This document shows, in pieces, positions 24,101 to 39,160 of a stretch of 64,000 bases of DNA. Origin of the DNA: Branchipolynoe longqiensis (taxonomy: Eukaryota > Annelida > Polychaeta > Phyllodocida > Polynoidae); NCBI GenBank assembly GCA_030323885.1, contig CM059190.1:82142709-82206708 (forward strand), written 5' to 3'. The notes under the pieces are model-generated. The model worked only from the letters and a program-made list of their open reading frames with translations, did no database searches and was not told where the DNA came from. The position numbers and the translations under genes were made by a program. How positions within the stretch are numbered: position 1 is the first letter of the stretch; each line of letters opens with the position of its first letter.

Positions 24101-27100
24101 ACTCAGCCTCAATACAAAAAAAAAATATTTTTTAAATAAAAATTAAAGTCAGACTGGTACCAAGCCTATACAGCTTCTGGATATTTCGCTGATTGACATT
24201 TCACTGATTGACATTTCACTGAGAGACATTTCAGTGAAAATTAAACGACCGAACAGACAACTGACAAGTATGTTGTTCCTTTGAATACACATCTAAAAAA
24301 AAAATAGAGGTTAGAAATAGGAAATTTGATTAAAATCACTATCGATTTTAATAATGTATCACCCACATTAACAAACTGCTAATAGTAAGAAACAATCATC
24401 ATTAATTTTAAAGCAGCTATGAAGAAGAAGAAGAGAAATAACAAACAATATTTAAAAGAAGAAATAAAAACATCAAACAACATTAAAGACAAGAAATTAA
24501 AATAACAAACAAAATTACAAAGAGACCCCATTTTTTAAATTTGTTGCTGTTCCTCTGTTATCTCCAGTCAACCATATACAATGACAGAGACAGTGCAGGT
24601 AAACATGTAAAATTTAAGAGCTAAATGCACTGGGATTGGTCCCACTCCTTCACTGGTCACAGCTGGTCCAGTGTATTATTAACAACCCCGCCCCAACAAC
24701 ATAATTCATAAACTCACATAACTAACCAGACTAGAGGTACACTAGAATATTCCTAACAAACCAACATTTATATACCGCTTGCCTAACTGTAACTGAACAT
24801 TACAACTTACTACAACTTCTGTATAACTTCTGCTTACATTCTAAATACTATGTAAATACTCACATTGATCTGACTAATAATATTGATCTAGTTATATGAC
24901 ACTACTGTTACCATATTGCTATGGAACTTTTGGGTTACAGAATTTCATTACGTTACATGGTACAAATTGTGTATTCAACAGGTATTGTACACCTTATTCT
25001 ATATACCTTTTGTGTAAATAATGCTGAATTGAAAAATAGTTGGAAGACCAGTGCTTCGGTACTGACAAAAGACTTATTCAGCAGAATAAACATATTTACC
25101 AACAAAAAAAAAAAAGTCTATTCGGTCAAATGTTGATTCAGTCAGATATTCGGTGAAATGTCCATTGGTGAAATATATGTCGGCCACATATCCTTTGGCC
25201 ATCTGTCCGGCCACGAGCTTATACATATGCAACATTCTATCCATCGATTCAAAAAACAAGTTCAGAAAAGGGGTGGTGTTGAAACCTGCGGACTTACTGT
25301 CTTTCTTGGACCAGTCGTTAACATTTCTCTCAGGGTCACAGTAGAAGCACGAGTGTTCCTCACTGAATACGGTGTTAGGTCGCCGACATCTGCCATGTAT
25401 CAAACAGCCATGTTTCTGTAAGCACAAAGCACAACCTGTGTTAGAATGTACATGTATAACATACTATCTACACAGTATTTATATATAAATATTAAAATAC
25501 CAACTGAATAGTCCGATGAAAACATCAAATTTTCAAACCCAAAACAATTATCTAGATTTGATTCTACATATCTAACTTAGATACTGATGCACCTATTAAA
25601 CATTTGTTTCTGCATAGAAGGCAATGCTGAGTCAATTTAACAGAACCTGTTACTGCAGAAGTCTATGGTGTCAGAGTTTTGGCAAGGTTGCCAAAACTAA
25701 TTTTCCATGGTTGCATGCACAATATCTCAGAAGTTTACCATTTAAAATAAAAGTAATTTTTAACTAATGTAAAGTAGATATTAGTGATCGATCTAATATA
25801 TTTATCTCAGAAAATATACAGAAATTCAAAACCATCGGACTATGCAACTTAAAAATTTTAAGGGCGTTCTGATCACTGCTCCTCTGTTAATCAATGCTGC
25901 AAACATGTATCATTGTACTCCACTGATGTTTCACCATGTTTGAATAGCATTTCTTTTCGTGCCTACCATACACATTTCATATTAACTAAGTTTTTACTAA
26001 CTTTGGTCATTTTGACCAGAGTGGCATCCATTTTGAATCACATAACCACAAGTCTTGTCAACTCTGCCATTAGATAGTGCCACCGATATGGTTTAACCCA
26101 TAATAGTACAGATCGATTCCACCAGATGGTGGCACTATATTAAAATGGCACTATGCACGAGTCCGGAATATAGCAGAGAACGTAGATATATAAACGGTCT
26201 CTGAATATAGTCAGAGACCATGAATATATATATATGTACCATATAATTTATTATGTGGATATAAATAATGTTTCTCTCTAACCACCTTAACTTCCATCTT
26301 ATTCACTGCTCAGCTGGGATTCTCTCCTCCCCGCCTACTCTACACCGTGAGCCAACGGTCACCCTGCTCACTTTCAAAACTATGTAGCGAGAGTTCAACA
26401 TAATATTGATGCGGATTGATGCGGAGGCTAGCTTTAACCGGGCGAGCGGAGGTGGGCGGGCGGGTAGGCCGACCAGCTGGAGGAGGCGCGGAGCCGGCGG
26501 CAGGGAACTCACCATCTGCCAGCAGGAGTAGTCGTGGGATGGGTGCACGACGCAGGACACGCAACTGGGGTCGACGACCAGGTAGGGCAGGCGCTGCGAG
26601 CTGATGCGGGCAGCGTTGTCGAGCACGGACACTATGCACGACTCCCCGCCGGGCAGCGGGCAGGTGAGCCGGCCAGACATCACCTGGGAGGCCGGGTACG
26701 TCGACACATACCTCACCTTGCGGGACAGCGGCTGTGTGGAGATGGAGAAGACATGTGGCGGTTAGTGGATGTATTAGTCATTGCTCTGAGGGCACGGGGG
26801 TTGTTGGGGGATGGGGGGGGGGCATAGCTGCAGGCTTGTGCACCTGCAGATCCCTCACAGCTTTCAGCAGTGTTTAAGCTATTTTCAGTATTCTTGAATG
26901 TTGGTTTGTTGGTTGTTGATGATCTACGTCCTGGCAACATCTAAGGTCATATCAGGATGGGTACCTACCGACTTGTGACAGTGCGCACTCATGGCGACGT
27001 TATAGTGCTGCCCAACTGGGAGAGTATTTTCGTTAATTGCCTTATTTCACGTACATATTTTCAATCAAAAAGTTTGGAATGTAATCCTGCATATATTCCA

Positions 27101-30100
27101 GAAATGTGAACCACGTTATGCATAATGTATATATATACCAGTGACAATGATTTAAATGCAGAGCAGTGTGTGTGACTTGGAGCTGTATCAGGTTCCATCT
27201 GCAGCCTCGACTTGAAACCAGGAACCAATGCATTTCACCTTTGTTTCTTTACATTCATTGATTAGGCAAAGAAACTTCAATCATGGACAATATTGGTCTT
27301 CCTCATTCAACTGCGCATTGCACAATCCTAGTAATGCCTATAGCCAAATGCCAGGCTAGGTAGCTAGCGACAGGTATCACATTTTAATTCATTGGTCAGG
27401 GCGTCAAACCTGGAGATTTGAATCCGACGACCTACCAAAATGGGAGGCGGACGCTCAACTCATTCAGTCACCCATCTGGTCCCAGACATGGATGACCAAA
27501 TTGGTTTATTTCATTTGCTGTTCTGCCTTTATTGGCACAGTGCCAACAAATGGTGGCTAGCGCTTACCTCTATGTAGGTGACCTTACAAGTGTAGTGGAG
27601 CAGCGGGTTAAAGATGCCAGTGAGGATGGCCATGTTACAAGGTCTGTCTTTGCTTGGGAGGCATTTGTTGCCACCCACGATGCCTGTCACCAGGAGTCGG
27701 GCATGCGGGGGACGAGTGCAGCTATTTCCGGTGTAGCCTGATTGACACTGGCAGGAACCTGGTGACAACAAATCAAAGCGTTATTATCTGGCACAGACAC
27801 AGAGAATGCGAAAGCAGCGGTGGTTTGTTTGTTTATTTATTTGCAACATCTCAGGTCATATCTGGATGGGGACTGACTTGTAACAGTGCACATTCATGGT
27901 GAGTTTATACTATAATGTCGCCCCACAAGGAGACCAGTGATTGCGCTATCCTAGTAAATTTCGGCACCTGTCTGCTTTGTTTTGCGAACCAGGGTCGTTC
28001 TGGCAGGTGGGTCAATTGGCAGTGCAAAGCTGGTCATTGGGTCCATACTGTATATCCTTTAGCTATTAGCTATAGACAATATGGGAAGAAAACATGGCGG
28101 ACAAAGGAAGCGGTGGGAAGACAACATCAGGGAATGGACGTTCCTGGAATTGGGCAAGTCCCAGAGGGTATAGGAAAATGGAAAAATGGAGAAGGTGGTT
28201 GGTTCTTGGAGTTTTACGTCTTGGCAACCTCCAAGTTCATATCTGGATGGTTACTGACTTGTCACGGTGTGCAGTCATGGTGACTTTTATAGTGCTGCCC
28301 CACTGGGAAATCAGGCCGCTGTCACCATGACCCGATATCTCACTCAGCCACATTATCCTGACACTGACCTAACCAGTCCTTGCCCTATCCTATTAATGTC
28401 GATCGCCAGGCTAAGAAGCAACTGGCATACATTTTTAAATCATCGGTTTGACTCGACCGGGAACCGAACTCCCGATATCCCACACGCGAGGCCCACGCTC
28501 CATCCATTTGGCCGGTGAAAAATGGAGAAGCCAGGTTGCAAAGTCATCTGTGGTGCCCCACCACCCCTCACGGTTAACGGATTGACGATGATGATGATGA
28601 TGATGATTATTGTGAGCAATACGCGAATTGAGACCCTTACCAAAGTTGCAGTGTCCATGGTCACCACAGTTGTTGATGCACACGCTGCCCGAGATGGAGT
28701 TGTTTCCAGGGATCTTGGTAAGTTGAGTCAATGCCTGCAGACAAACCCCCTTCAGCTTCTGTGAAATCACCGCCACCATCTCCGTTTGGCCTGTTCGCTG
28801 TAGGGGCAACAGATATGAGATCAAGAATTTGTGGTTGAAAAATATCATCATATAAGTGCAAACTTAGTTGACTTTAAATAGAAAGAAATGTTTGGTAATG
28901 CCTAACACATGAGTTAATTACTTTAGGAATATTACTGGGTGCACTGATTAAGGACAAACCTTTATTGTTATATGCAATATCGAAAAGCAAAAGAAATAAA
29001 AAACACACCATTTGTGTACTTTTGCAGTGAATGTCACCGTATGACAGTCATGTTACTTATATTAAATCAATTAAAGCGTCATAATCTAAGGGAGTGCTCC
29101 GCTCACATGCATAAGCTAAAAACACATAGTCATATTTAAAGGGGCTGTCACATTACGACGCATCGCGCCAATGTACGCTGACGTATGTGACTTTTGGCCA
29201 CTACATCGGGATACATCATTTAGCGTTACGCGTGCGTTAGGCGCTCATTGGTATACACCAATGTACATCAACGTTCGTCGAGATACGGCGTCAAGTGTCA
29301 GGGGGTCAGCAAAGCTTTGTGCATGCACAAAACTTTCGACTTACAACAACGTTCAACAATGTGTGGATTTTACGTTGGCCATACATCATGTATACATTAG
29401 GTGTACGTCGATGTACGTTAGACTTATTTTAGACAAATGTTGTTCAATACATTGCACTACGTTAACCTACATTAAGGGCAGTGGGAACGTACAGTCCACA
29501 TACTGACAACGTATGGACAACGTATGTCTAACGTACATCTAATGTAAGTCCAATGTACATTTAGCGTTTCTCCAGTGTGTCTTGACGTATGTAACGTATG
29601 AGGCATAGTTCTGATGATTGAATAACGTATATAGCGTTCACGGCGTTCTCTGAAAGTACCGTGAGCGTAATTCGAGCATTTTTCGCCCGGAGCACGTTAG
29701 CCATACATTGGTCATACATTGGCCATACGCTATGTATACAGTATGTATACGTCCAACTTTGCCCCCCCCCCCCTTCCGCGCTGAAAGGTTTGATGCTTCT
29801 CAACGTAAAAAAGTGATTTTACGCGTTGGCCACACGCTTGCGAGATGCGTTGTAATGTGACAGGGCCTTAATACACCCTTTCAATGGAACCTGCACTGTG
29901 AACTACTACTGACAACATTAGTTTTTATGACTGCGATCAGAGGGCAGGATGGAGGTTGACATCCTCAAAAACACCGAGGTGCGCTTATAAAAGCTGAAAG
30001 TCCGATGAAGCATCAAATTTCCAAAACCAAAACACTTCCCTAAATTCGATTATACATATCTAACTTGAATACTGATGCCTTATTAAGCATGTGTTTCCAC

Positions 30101-33100
30101 ATAGAATGGCATCCTCAGTCAATTTGATAGAACCTGTTATTGTATTTATAAGCCTATGGTGTCAGAGTTTTGACGTGCTTGCCAAAATTAATTTGGCATG
30201 TTGTCACTTCAAATATCTCAAAGGTTTGTCATTTAAACCTAAAGTTAATTCAACTTAAAGGAAAGTGGATCATAATTTTTTTTTTTACTAAATGTATTTT
30301 ATTCAGCGGATAATGTCTTTTGTCAGCGCCAGAGCACTGGTCTTCCGGCCGTTAATTACAATTTGTTGGTACATAAATGACAATATCAGTTGCAATAATA
30401 ACCACATGAAAAACCTGTTCGATAATAGAAGCATAATATAAATTGACTATTTGTCGTAATAGTAACTGCATGCAATTCCAGTTCAACATATGTATTATGC
30501 ACTTGGTGAGCATGCATCAATAAATGTACAAGATGACTCTAGAATTGTGTTTAAACACTTCTTTCTTCCTTTGTTTTCTCTCTTCTCTTTTCAAAAAGAT
30601 ATAACATATCTACAATACACATATATATATACTATATTGCAAATATGCAAATCAGTGGATCCAATCACCAATACCAAATGCGGAAACCTGGCCATTTTTT
30701 TTTAATTCTTTTTTTTTATCCCATCACGAGTGTTCCGTTCTGTGTGGCCTAATGATGGGATCACGGTCTGAGATTGCCGTGGGGACTTACATCAGACAAG
30801 TTTTATGTCAATTTAAAGGAAAATTTTAGGTAATAGGTTTTGAAAGAAGGTGTAGTAGGGGTGGGGTAAGGGCGGGAAGGGGATCAGCGTGCAGGGCTGT
30901 GTAAATGATCTATCTAATGTATTTATCTCATAAAATTGCAGAAATACAAAACCATCGGACTATGCAACTATGTGTTGTTGCATGGAAAAGTCAATTTATT
31001 CAAACCTGTTACAGCTGAAGGGTCAGAATTTTGAAGTGTCCATGAACATTCATTTGGCACATTCTCACTTCAAATATCTCCAAGGTTGACCATTTACATA
31101 AACCTTACTTCAAACTAAGGTAAAGTTCATTATAATGATCAACCTAATATGTTTATCTAAAAATTATCAGAAACTCAAAACTCAAAACCATCGGACTGTG
31201 CAACTTTAAACAATCATTGCGCTTTTCGAATATGGATCGTCTTTAGAAATGATAAAGACACATACATAAACTAAGACCATATCACGTCTTCTGTACGAAA
31301 CTTTCACTTAAAGGCACTGGTCGAAAATGAGGGTTAAGCGTAATATGCCTTATATGGTCATTATATACTTATTTTCTACAGTGAAATAAATGCAGGCTTG
31401 AAGCGCTAACTAATGGGCCTATCACATTACGACGCTTCTCGCCAGCGCGCCGCTAATGTGGAAAATCACTTTTAATCATCGAAACACGTCAAACTTGTTG
31501 GCGTCAGCGCAACGTATTGGTAGCTTGCGGCCGACATTGTGAGAAAAAAACTAAAAAGTTTAGTCCGCCGTCCTGATATGACCTTAGATGTTGGTAGGAT
31601 GTAAAACAACAACGACCAAACAAAGGAACAGTTTGGCGCAACGTGTGGGAATGACCCGCACATGCGCGTGGCATGTGCATAACATTCGCATAACGTTATT
31701 CCAGCGCATTTAACGTATCTCGTCGCGCCCCTAACATCGCCATAATGTTAGCACCCGCCCATTGTCGCACATCGAAAGTTTTGTGCAAGCACAAAACTTC
31801 ACTGATTCCCTGACGCATGCTGCCAACCCTCGCTGACCATCAACAAATACCAACGCACACCTAATGCGCACATAACGCTTCCTGACGTATCCCGACGTTC
31901 CGCCAAATAATTACATACGTCAACGCGCGGTGCCAAGAAGCGTCGTAATGTGACAGCACCATATCACCAACTCTCTCAAAGTGAATGAGAGTAAAGACCA
32001 AATGTGGTTAATTTGTGTAAATGTAATTACAACAAAACCTCACTAACCGACTACCTTCAAAGATCGACCACTCCCCTATATCGATCGCTTTAATTGGGTC
32101 CCAAACGATACCACTGTAATGATAAATAAACTCCCTAAACCGACCACCTCCCTAAATGGACCATTTATAATCGGTACCATCGTTGGTCGATTTATAGAGG
32201 TTTTACTGGACAGTAAAACCGCTTTAACCGACCACCTCCACAGATCGACCTATCCCATATATCAACCATTTTATTTGGGTCCCAAAAATACCATTGTAAC
32301 CATATTCTAATTATCTAAACCGACCACCTCCCTAAATGGAAACTTTCAAGTCGGTCCCATGGTCGGTCGATTTAGAGAGGTTTTACTATAGGTTGGTTAT
32401 AATGAAGGAAAGTGTTATACTTACACCGATCAGCTCTACACACAAGGTTTCAGCGTGACTGTAGGTGGCTGGAATCATGCCGCTGCATAACCGTGCTATA
32501 TCGTTGTCATATACCACGCCAGTACAGAAGGCACGGGCCTGGGGCTCAGTAAAGCCATTGGGTGCTGGGAACCTGGGTACCTGTATAAGGAAGCAAGAGA
32601 GTTGACACTTTACTAATCCAAACACACATAATATGTGAGTTACATTATCTTTAATATAACGATTATATGTATATAAATCGGCGGGGCTGCTTTTTATTAT
32701 TTATTCCTTCTTCTAAAACTTTTATTTAAATCACATTTTTAGATTGTCGTTTACAAGGTTTTGCGCCTTCAGGAACTCTTCATATATATGAATATTTTCA
32801 AAATTAAATTGATATATATTTAATTAAGCACAGTCATGAATGAATAACACCAAGCCCCAGCCTCGGTGTTGACAAGAAACAAGTTTTTGCAGAGGTGCCA
32901 AGTCTCCCAATTTGATGGGAGATCTCCCTAAAATATAACAAAATAACATCAATCTTCCGCATTTCATTTGTAATCTTCTGCCAAAGAATCATTTCAGCTT
33001 GATTTTTTTTAAACACCAACATATTTCTCATCAAAATTCACTAAAATGCACTATTTTGTATCCGTTTTCTCAAAATTTCCCATGGCAACCCCCGAGGACG

Positions 33101-36100
33101 CCCCCATCGAAAAGGGGTGACCCCCACTCCCATACCCTCCCGCTTCGGCCTTGCTATTTCTCCCTACTTACAAGTGTTTGCATGCAGTGATTTGACCGCA
33201 GTTGGCTCGTAAGTACCATTGTTCGTAATGCTTTGGCATTCCGGGTAATTAGGATCGCAAATACAGCTTAGCGGCGTGCCAGTACTAAGGACGTCTGATT
33301 GTGTCGCCGACTAGCGGAATTTTGTAGTACTACTTAGATTAACTGTAATGTCAACTAGCGGGTCTTTTGGAACCTCACTGGCAGTCGGGTAAACAAAACC
33401 TGATGACATATCACGCAGTATACTCAAACTGCCAATGGCCAATCTCGGGAAGAAGACATTCACTATATAAGGCGACGTCGCCACAGGGTTTGATCACTAC
33501 GACCGGAGGAGCCAGGAGACTCTAACTTAAGTTGCCTCCCACCCACCCCATGATGTAAGATAGGGTAGTAGGGTTATAGCATCTCTAGCCTCGTTTAAAG
33601 CATTTGTGAGCTGACATTGTGTATACTCTGACATTTAAGACTTCTACGTTAATTAAAAGGCATAACTACAACTTGCTGTGTTCGCATTTTTCCTAATTAA
33701 ACACCGATGGTGGCGCCACCGTAGCACTGTAGTCTGGCAGCTTATGAGGCGGCAGCCTAGCACGTAATGCATTGGTTAATATTTAATAGACTAACACGAG
33801 TAGAATATCGGTTAATATATAATACCTCCTGCCGAACATTTATACCCGTATAATATTATACTTACTGTATTAGGGAGATCTCCCTACTTACACTCTTATC
33901 TACTTGGCACCTCTGGTTTAGCTACTGGTTTGACTCAGCCTGGATTCAAACCCATGACCTGCCACGTGGGAAGCGGGTGCTGAACTCATTTACCCATCCC
34001 ACCTTTAGTGATAGTGATCAGTGGCAAACTATCTTTGTCATGAGATGCAATTCCTGGCTTAGTTAAAAACAATGGAACATCCTAATTGGAATAGTAATAT
34101 CTCCTATTTGCAAAATGGAGGAAAGATAAAAAATGTAGGCTATGTATGCTAGTATGAAGAGTTCAGGCGCAAAACCACATAAATGCCAATCAAAAATTGT
34201 AGTTTAAATAAAAGATTTTTACTTGAAAATAATTGTAATTCTCACTAATTCCACTTTCCATATGATCACGTGCTTTTGGAGCAATGAACCAAAAAGAAGG
34301 AATATAAAAAAAACTACTTTTTGAAGGTTTGATTCCAATGTTTATCTCCATTTTTGGATTGGTTTTTACGTGGTTTTGCGTCTGAACTCTTCCTATTTAT
34401 ATAATATTAGGGTGGTTTTATTTCTATTCAAATTCTTTTCGTGGAAAGTCTCAATGTTACATCAATGGCGTCCTCTCTTCTGGACATCTTAACGATGCAC
34501 CATTCACGGTTAAGCCGCGTATGCATAGACTGTTCCCTAGTGGTGTGTTCCCTTGTTCTGCGTTTGTTTGTGACCTTTTAATGCGTCACACAGACAATGA
34601 ACCTGTGTTGTGCTTAGTGGCGGTTCCCATAGGTTGGACCCAGGGACCGTATGGCCTTGTGCATGGCACATATGCCATACTGAACGAGAATATAGAACAA
34701 TGAACATAGTGTTGCTTCTTACTAACTGAGTTGAAATGCTTTGGCTCCACTTACCACACTGCCGACTGGATTCCGCCGGTTGGCATCAGACCAATCGCGA
34801 ACGATGACGTCATTGACACGGTTCAAAAGGAGGCTTGCGGTCGTGATCTCGTCTGTAACATGGAGGAATACAAGAGATGGTAACTTGACCTAATTACATG
34901 TACTGTGCCTCCAACAGGTAGTTAGTTGTCAGCCATTGCTCTGCGATATCCAGACACAAACTCTCACACAAAAGGATTTGGTTACTCTTTGGAGTTTTAC
35001 ATCCTAGCAACATCTAAGGCCATCTACCGACTTGTGACAGTGCACATGCATGACAACTTTATAGTGCTGCCCCACTGGGAGACCAGGCTGCCAGTATGAT
35101 GACCTGACATCGCACTCAGTCAGATTATCCTGACACTAAACCAACCAGTCATGTCCCTATCCTATTAATGCTGAGCACCAGGCTAGGAAGCGACAAGTAT
35201 CAAATGTATAAGTCATTGGTTTGAGTTGACCGGGAATCAAACCCTCGATTCGGCCACCGTGCCCGATCGCATATCACAAGTGATGTCAACGTTACATAGC
35301 AAAGTGATTACATGAATCAGCCTGTGTTCAATTTGTTACTATTTTAGGAGAAATCTGCAATTGACATCCTTATCTAGAAATGGATAAGTTTGTTTAATTA
35401 TTATTTGTTAACGCAATGTGCAAACACTGTGCTGCTGGCTTACACAGACTGGTGTCACAGCGCTCGTAGGGTCTGTTCCGACAGTTGACGCCCCTCAGCG
35501 TCCCTTCACAGTTGCACAACGAGACGGCGCTGTCAACTGTGACAGCGGGCTGCCGGAAGATGTTCCAGTTAGGTGACACTCGCTGCAGGTTGATGGCGGT
35601 GTTTCCCTGGGCGGTTGTGAGGACAGGACCAGAGTAGACAGCCTGCTCATACGCTCCACACACACCTGCAGCAGGCACAATGAGTGAACGTGTGAATGGG
35701 TGGATAGGTGAGTGAGTGAAAGGATAGGTGAGTGCATGAGTCAGTGTCTAAGTAAATAAGTGAATGAGCAAGCCAATAAGTGAATGAATGAATGAGTTTT
35801 TGAATTAGTAAATTAGTGAATGAGGGTATGAGTCATAAGCCGTGTTCACACGGGCAAAATCTAAAGCGATTTAGACAAGGCGGATAATATGAACCGAACT
35901 AGTGTCGCGTTCACACGGGCAGTACTTGGGCCGGAAATCGATATCAGCGCATGAGCAAGGCGATACTAACCAGCGCCAGTTACGGTTAGTCGACGTCGCC
36001 ACGAGAGAGTGTGGGTTCGACCTAGATATGTATAGACTGAATCATATTGTTTTGGAACCGTAAACACTTCTGCTGGGCAGTGAAAACCTATAAATAAATG

Positions 36101-38565
36101 ATTAAAAAAACATCTGTGCACCTCTATCTGGTTCATAGACCAAATTATATAATATGCACTTTTGATCGACCGGAAAGTCAACAAACTAAGGTCTCGACTG
36201 CGCATGCGTGTGACGTCCTTAATCCACCTCAGTGCGTTCACACGGGCAAAATAAATCGGTTCACAGAAATCGATTCACGTACACTACCTCGACAAGTGGT
36301 TTACAGTATCCAGATCACACGAATCGATTCAGCCCTAATCCGGCTCAGCCGCGCGTTCACACGCGAAATGTAACCCAAACTATACAAGTCGATTTCTACG
36401 AATCGATTTACATTGCCTGTGTGAACACGGCTTTACTCCCCACACAGACCTGCAGCAGGCACAATGAATGAACGGGTGAATGGATGGGTGGATGAGTGGG
36501 TGGATGGGTGAGTGGATAGGTGAGTGAATGAATCAGTGTTTGAGTGAATAAGTGACTGAGCAAGTAAGGGAGTGAGTGAATGAATGCGTGAAGTGTGAGC
36601 GAATTAGTAAATGAATATGTGAGTGAATGGGTGAACGGGTGGGTGAGTGGATGCGTGAGGGAGTGAGTCAATGAGTGAATAGGTCAGTGTCTGAGTGAAT
36701 AGGTGAATGAGCAAGTAACTGAGGGAATGATGAATGATTTTTGAATTAGTAAATTAGTGTGTGAGTGTGTGAGTGAATGAGTAAGTCAGTGAATGAGTAA
36801 ATTAGGAAATGAGTGAGTGAGTGAATGAGTGAAATAGTGAATGAATGAGTAAATGAATGAATGAATGAAAGAATGAATGAATGAGCAAGGAGGTGAATGA
36901 AGGAGTGAGTGAATGACTAAATGAATTAGTGGATGACTGAGGGAATGAGTGAAGGAGAAGTTATTGAATGAGTGAATTAGGAAGTGGATGAGTGAATGAA
37001 TGACTGAATGGATAAGTGAGCAACAAAATGAGTGAATGTGTAAGTAGGTGAATGAGTGAATTAGTGAATTAGTGAATGAATGAGTAGGTAAGTGAATGGG
37101 TGAGTGAATGATTGAATGAGTAAGTGAGGAAATCAGGGAGTGAATAAATGAGTAGGTGGATGAGTGAATGAGTTAGCAGTTGAATGAGTTAAATGCCAGT
37201 GCTGGATCACTGGAGTTCCCTCCATACAACTTGACCAGTGTTATTAACACAACTCCTATATTAACATAATTATGAGAAAGACAATGTGGTACCATTAAAA
37301 TTAACTTTATCTAAGTGAAGTGGGATTTAACATGTAGGAGAATTTTTTTTTTAATACGTGACGATCACCCAAACACTTCTCTCCGCTGCACCCTTATGCC
37401 CTGCTCAGTAAGGTTTGTTAGCCCCCTCCCCCCCCCTCCTCCCCCCACCAACACTTCTCTCCGCTGCACCCTGATGCCCTGCTCAGTAAGGTTTGTAAGC
37501 CCCCTGCTCCCTTCCGTCCTCCCCCCCCCCACCAACACTTCTCTCCGCTGCACCATGATGCCCTGCTCAGTAAGGTTTGTAAGCCCCCTTCCCCCCGTAC
37601 TCCTCCCCCCCCCCCAACACTTCTCTCCGCTGCACCCTGATGGCCTGCTCAGTAAGGTTTGTAAGCCCCCTGCCCCCACCCCTCTCCCCCACCTATTGTA
37701 CAGTGTCGTGGTCTGCGCATGCGCCCCCGACTCACCAGCCGACGACAAGTGGGCGACAGTCGAGAAACTGGAGGTGCCGCGGAGGTGTTGCGGCGACACC
37801 TCCGCGACACCTCCGCGACACCTCCGCGACACCCGACGACACTCGACGACAGACCGGAAGTCGCTGTCGCTGGGCTGTCGTCGCCCCTTGTCGTCGTAGT
37901 TTGACTGCTACATAACGTTTTTAAGCCCCATCCCCCTCCCCACCCCCCCAAACACTTCTCACCGCTGCACCCTGCTGCCCTGCTCAGTAAGGTTTGTAAG
38001 CCCCCTTCCCCCCATCCTCCCCCCCCCCCCCAACACTTCTCTCCGCTGCACCCTGATGGCCTGCTCAGTAAGGTTTGTAAGCCCCCTGCCCCCCCCCCCC
38101 ACCCCTCTCCCCCACCTATTGTATAGTGTCGTGGTCCGCGCATGCGCCCCCGACTCACCAGACATGACGCGGAAGTCCACCCTGGAGGGGCTGTAGATGG
38201 CGTTGAAGAAGGGCAAATTTCCGATTTCTCCCGTGTTCAGGAAGAGGGCGCCACCGTGCGGCAGCATCACCTGTACGTAACCAGTTTAAACAGGAATTAG
38301 TCGGTGTTTCATGAGTTGTAGGTCAAGTGTCGCCGTCAGATTTTAACTAGTCGGTGCGTGTATGCATATATCTAAGTGACGTATAACGCATTATACGAGT
38401 ATAAAAATAGGAAGGGAATTGTTTCCATTATATATTATAACTATATATTATCGTTATTACCATTGCTATACTCCGTAAGACTCCGCACTTGACAGTTGGC
38501 GCCATCTGCGGCCCACCTCCCCTCCAATGGGTGTTGACAAGTGTCAGTCGCACCAGAGGATTTTT

Positions 38566-38617
<52 letters not shown>

Positions 38618-39110
38618 GCAGGGACAAATAGTTTTGCACCTGTCTTGACATGTTCTTGCCAGTATTTGCTCCCTGAGACAGTGCCGCTGGTAACTTGCAA
38701 AAGCCAGCAGCACTTCAACACTTTTGCAGGCAGCTGTCATGAAAAGAAATACTCGAACGGATGGGGCTGCCCTCTATTGAAGATCTTCTGATCAAAAAGA
38801 ATCTCCGGTGGACTGGACACCTCATGAGAATGTCATCAGACAGGCTACCAAAGCAGATCCTCTATTCTCAACTGTCTTCTGGTTACAGAAAGAGAGGGCG
38901 CCCTCATCTCTGGTTCAAGGATACCATCAAGAGAAACCTGAAGCTGAGAGACATTAAGACCAACTCATGGATGCAACTCTCACAGCAGAGAGCTAAATGG
39001 AGAGCGGCAGTCAAGTAATGAAAGCAGTCTTTGTCGCATCGTGACCGACATCATGATGATGATGATGATGATGATATACATATATACATATGTACCTATA
39101 TGTACACACT

Positions 39111-39160
<50 letters not shown>

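Noticed and set aside
35444..35446. Alternative donor GTGTAAG two bases upstream at the VWD end exon.
   Set aside because: It gives phase 2, which does not fit the next exon; GTAAGCC gives phase 1, which does.
37315..38158. Open frames rich in Pro/Ser/Arg around 37.3-38.2 kb.
   Set aside because: They follow the ~82-bp C-rich array and the foldback element; nothing supports coding.
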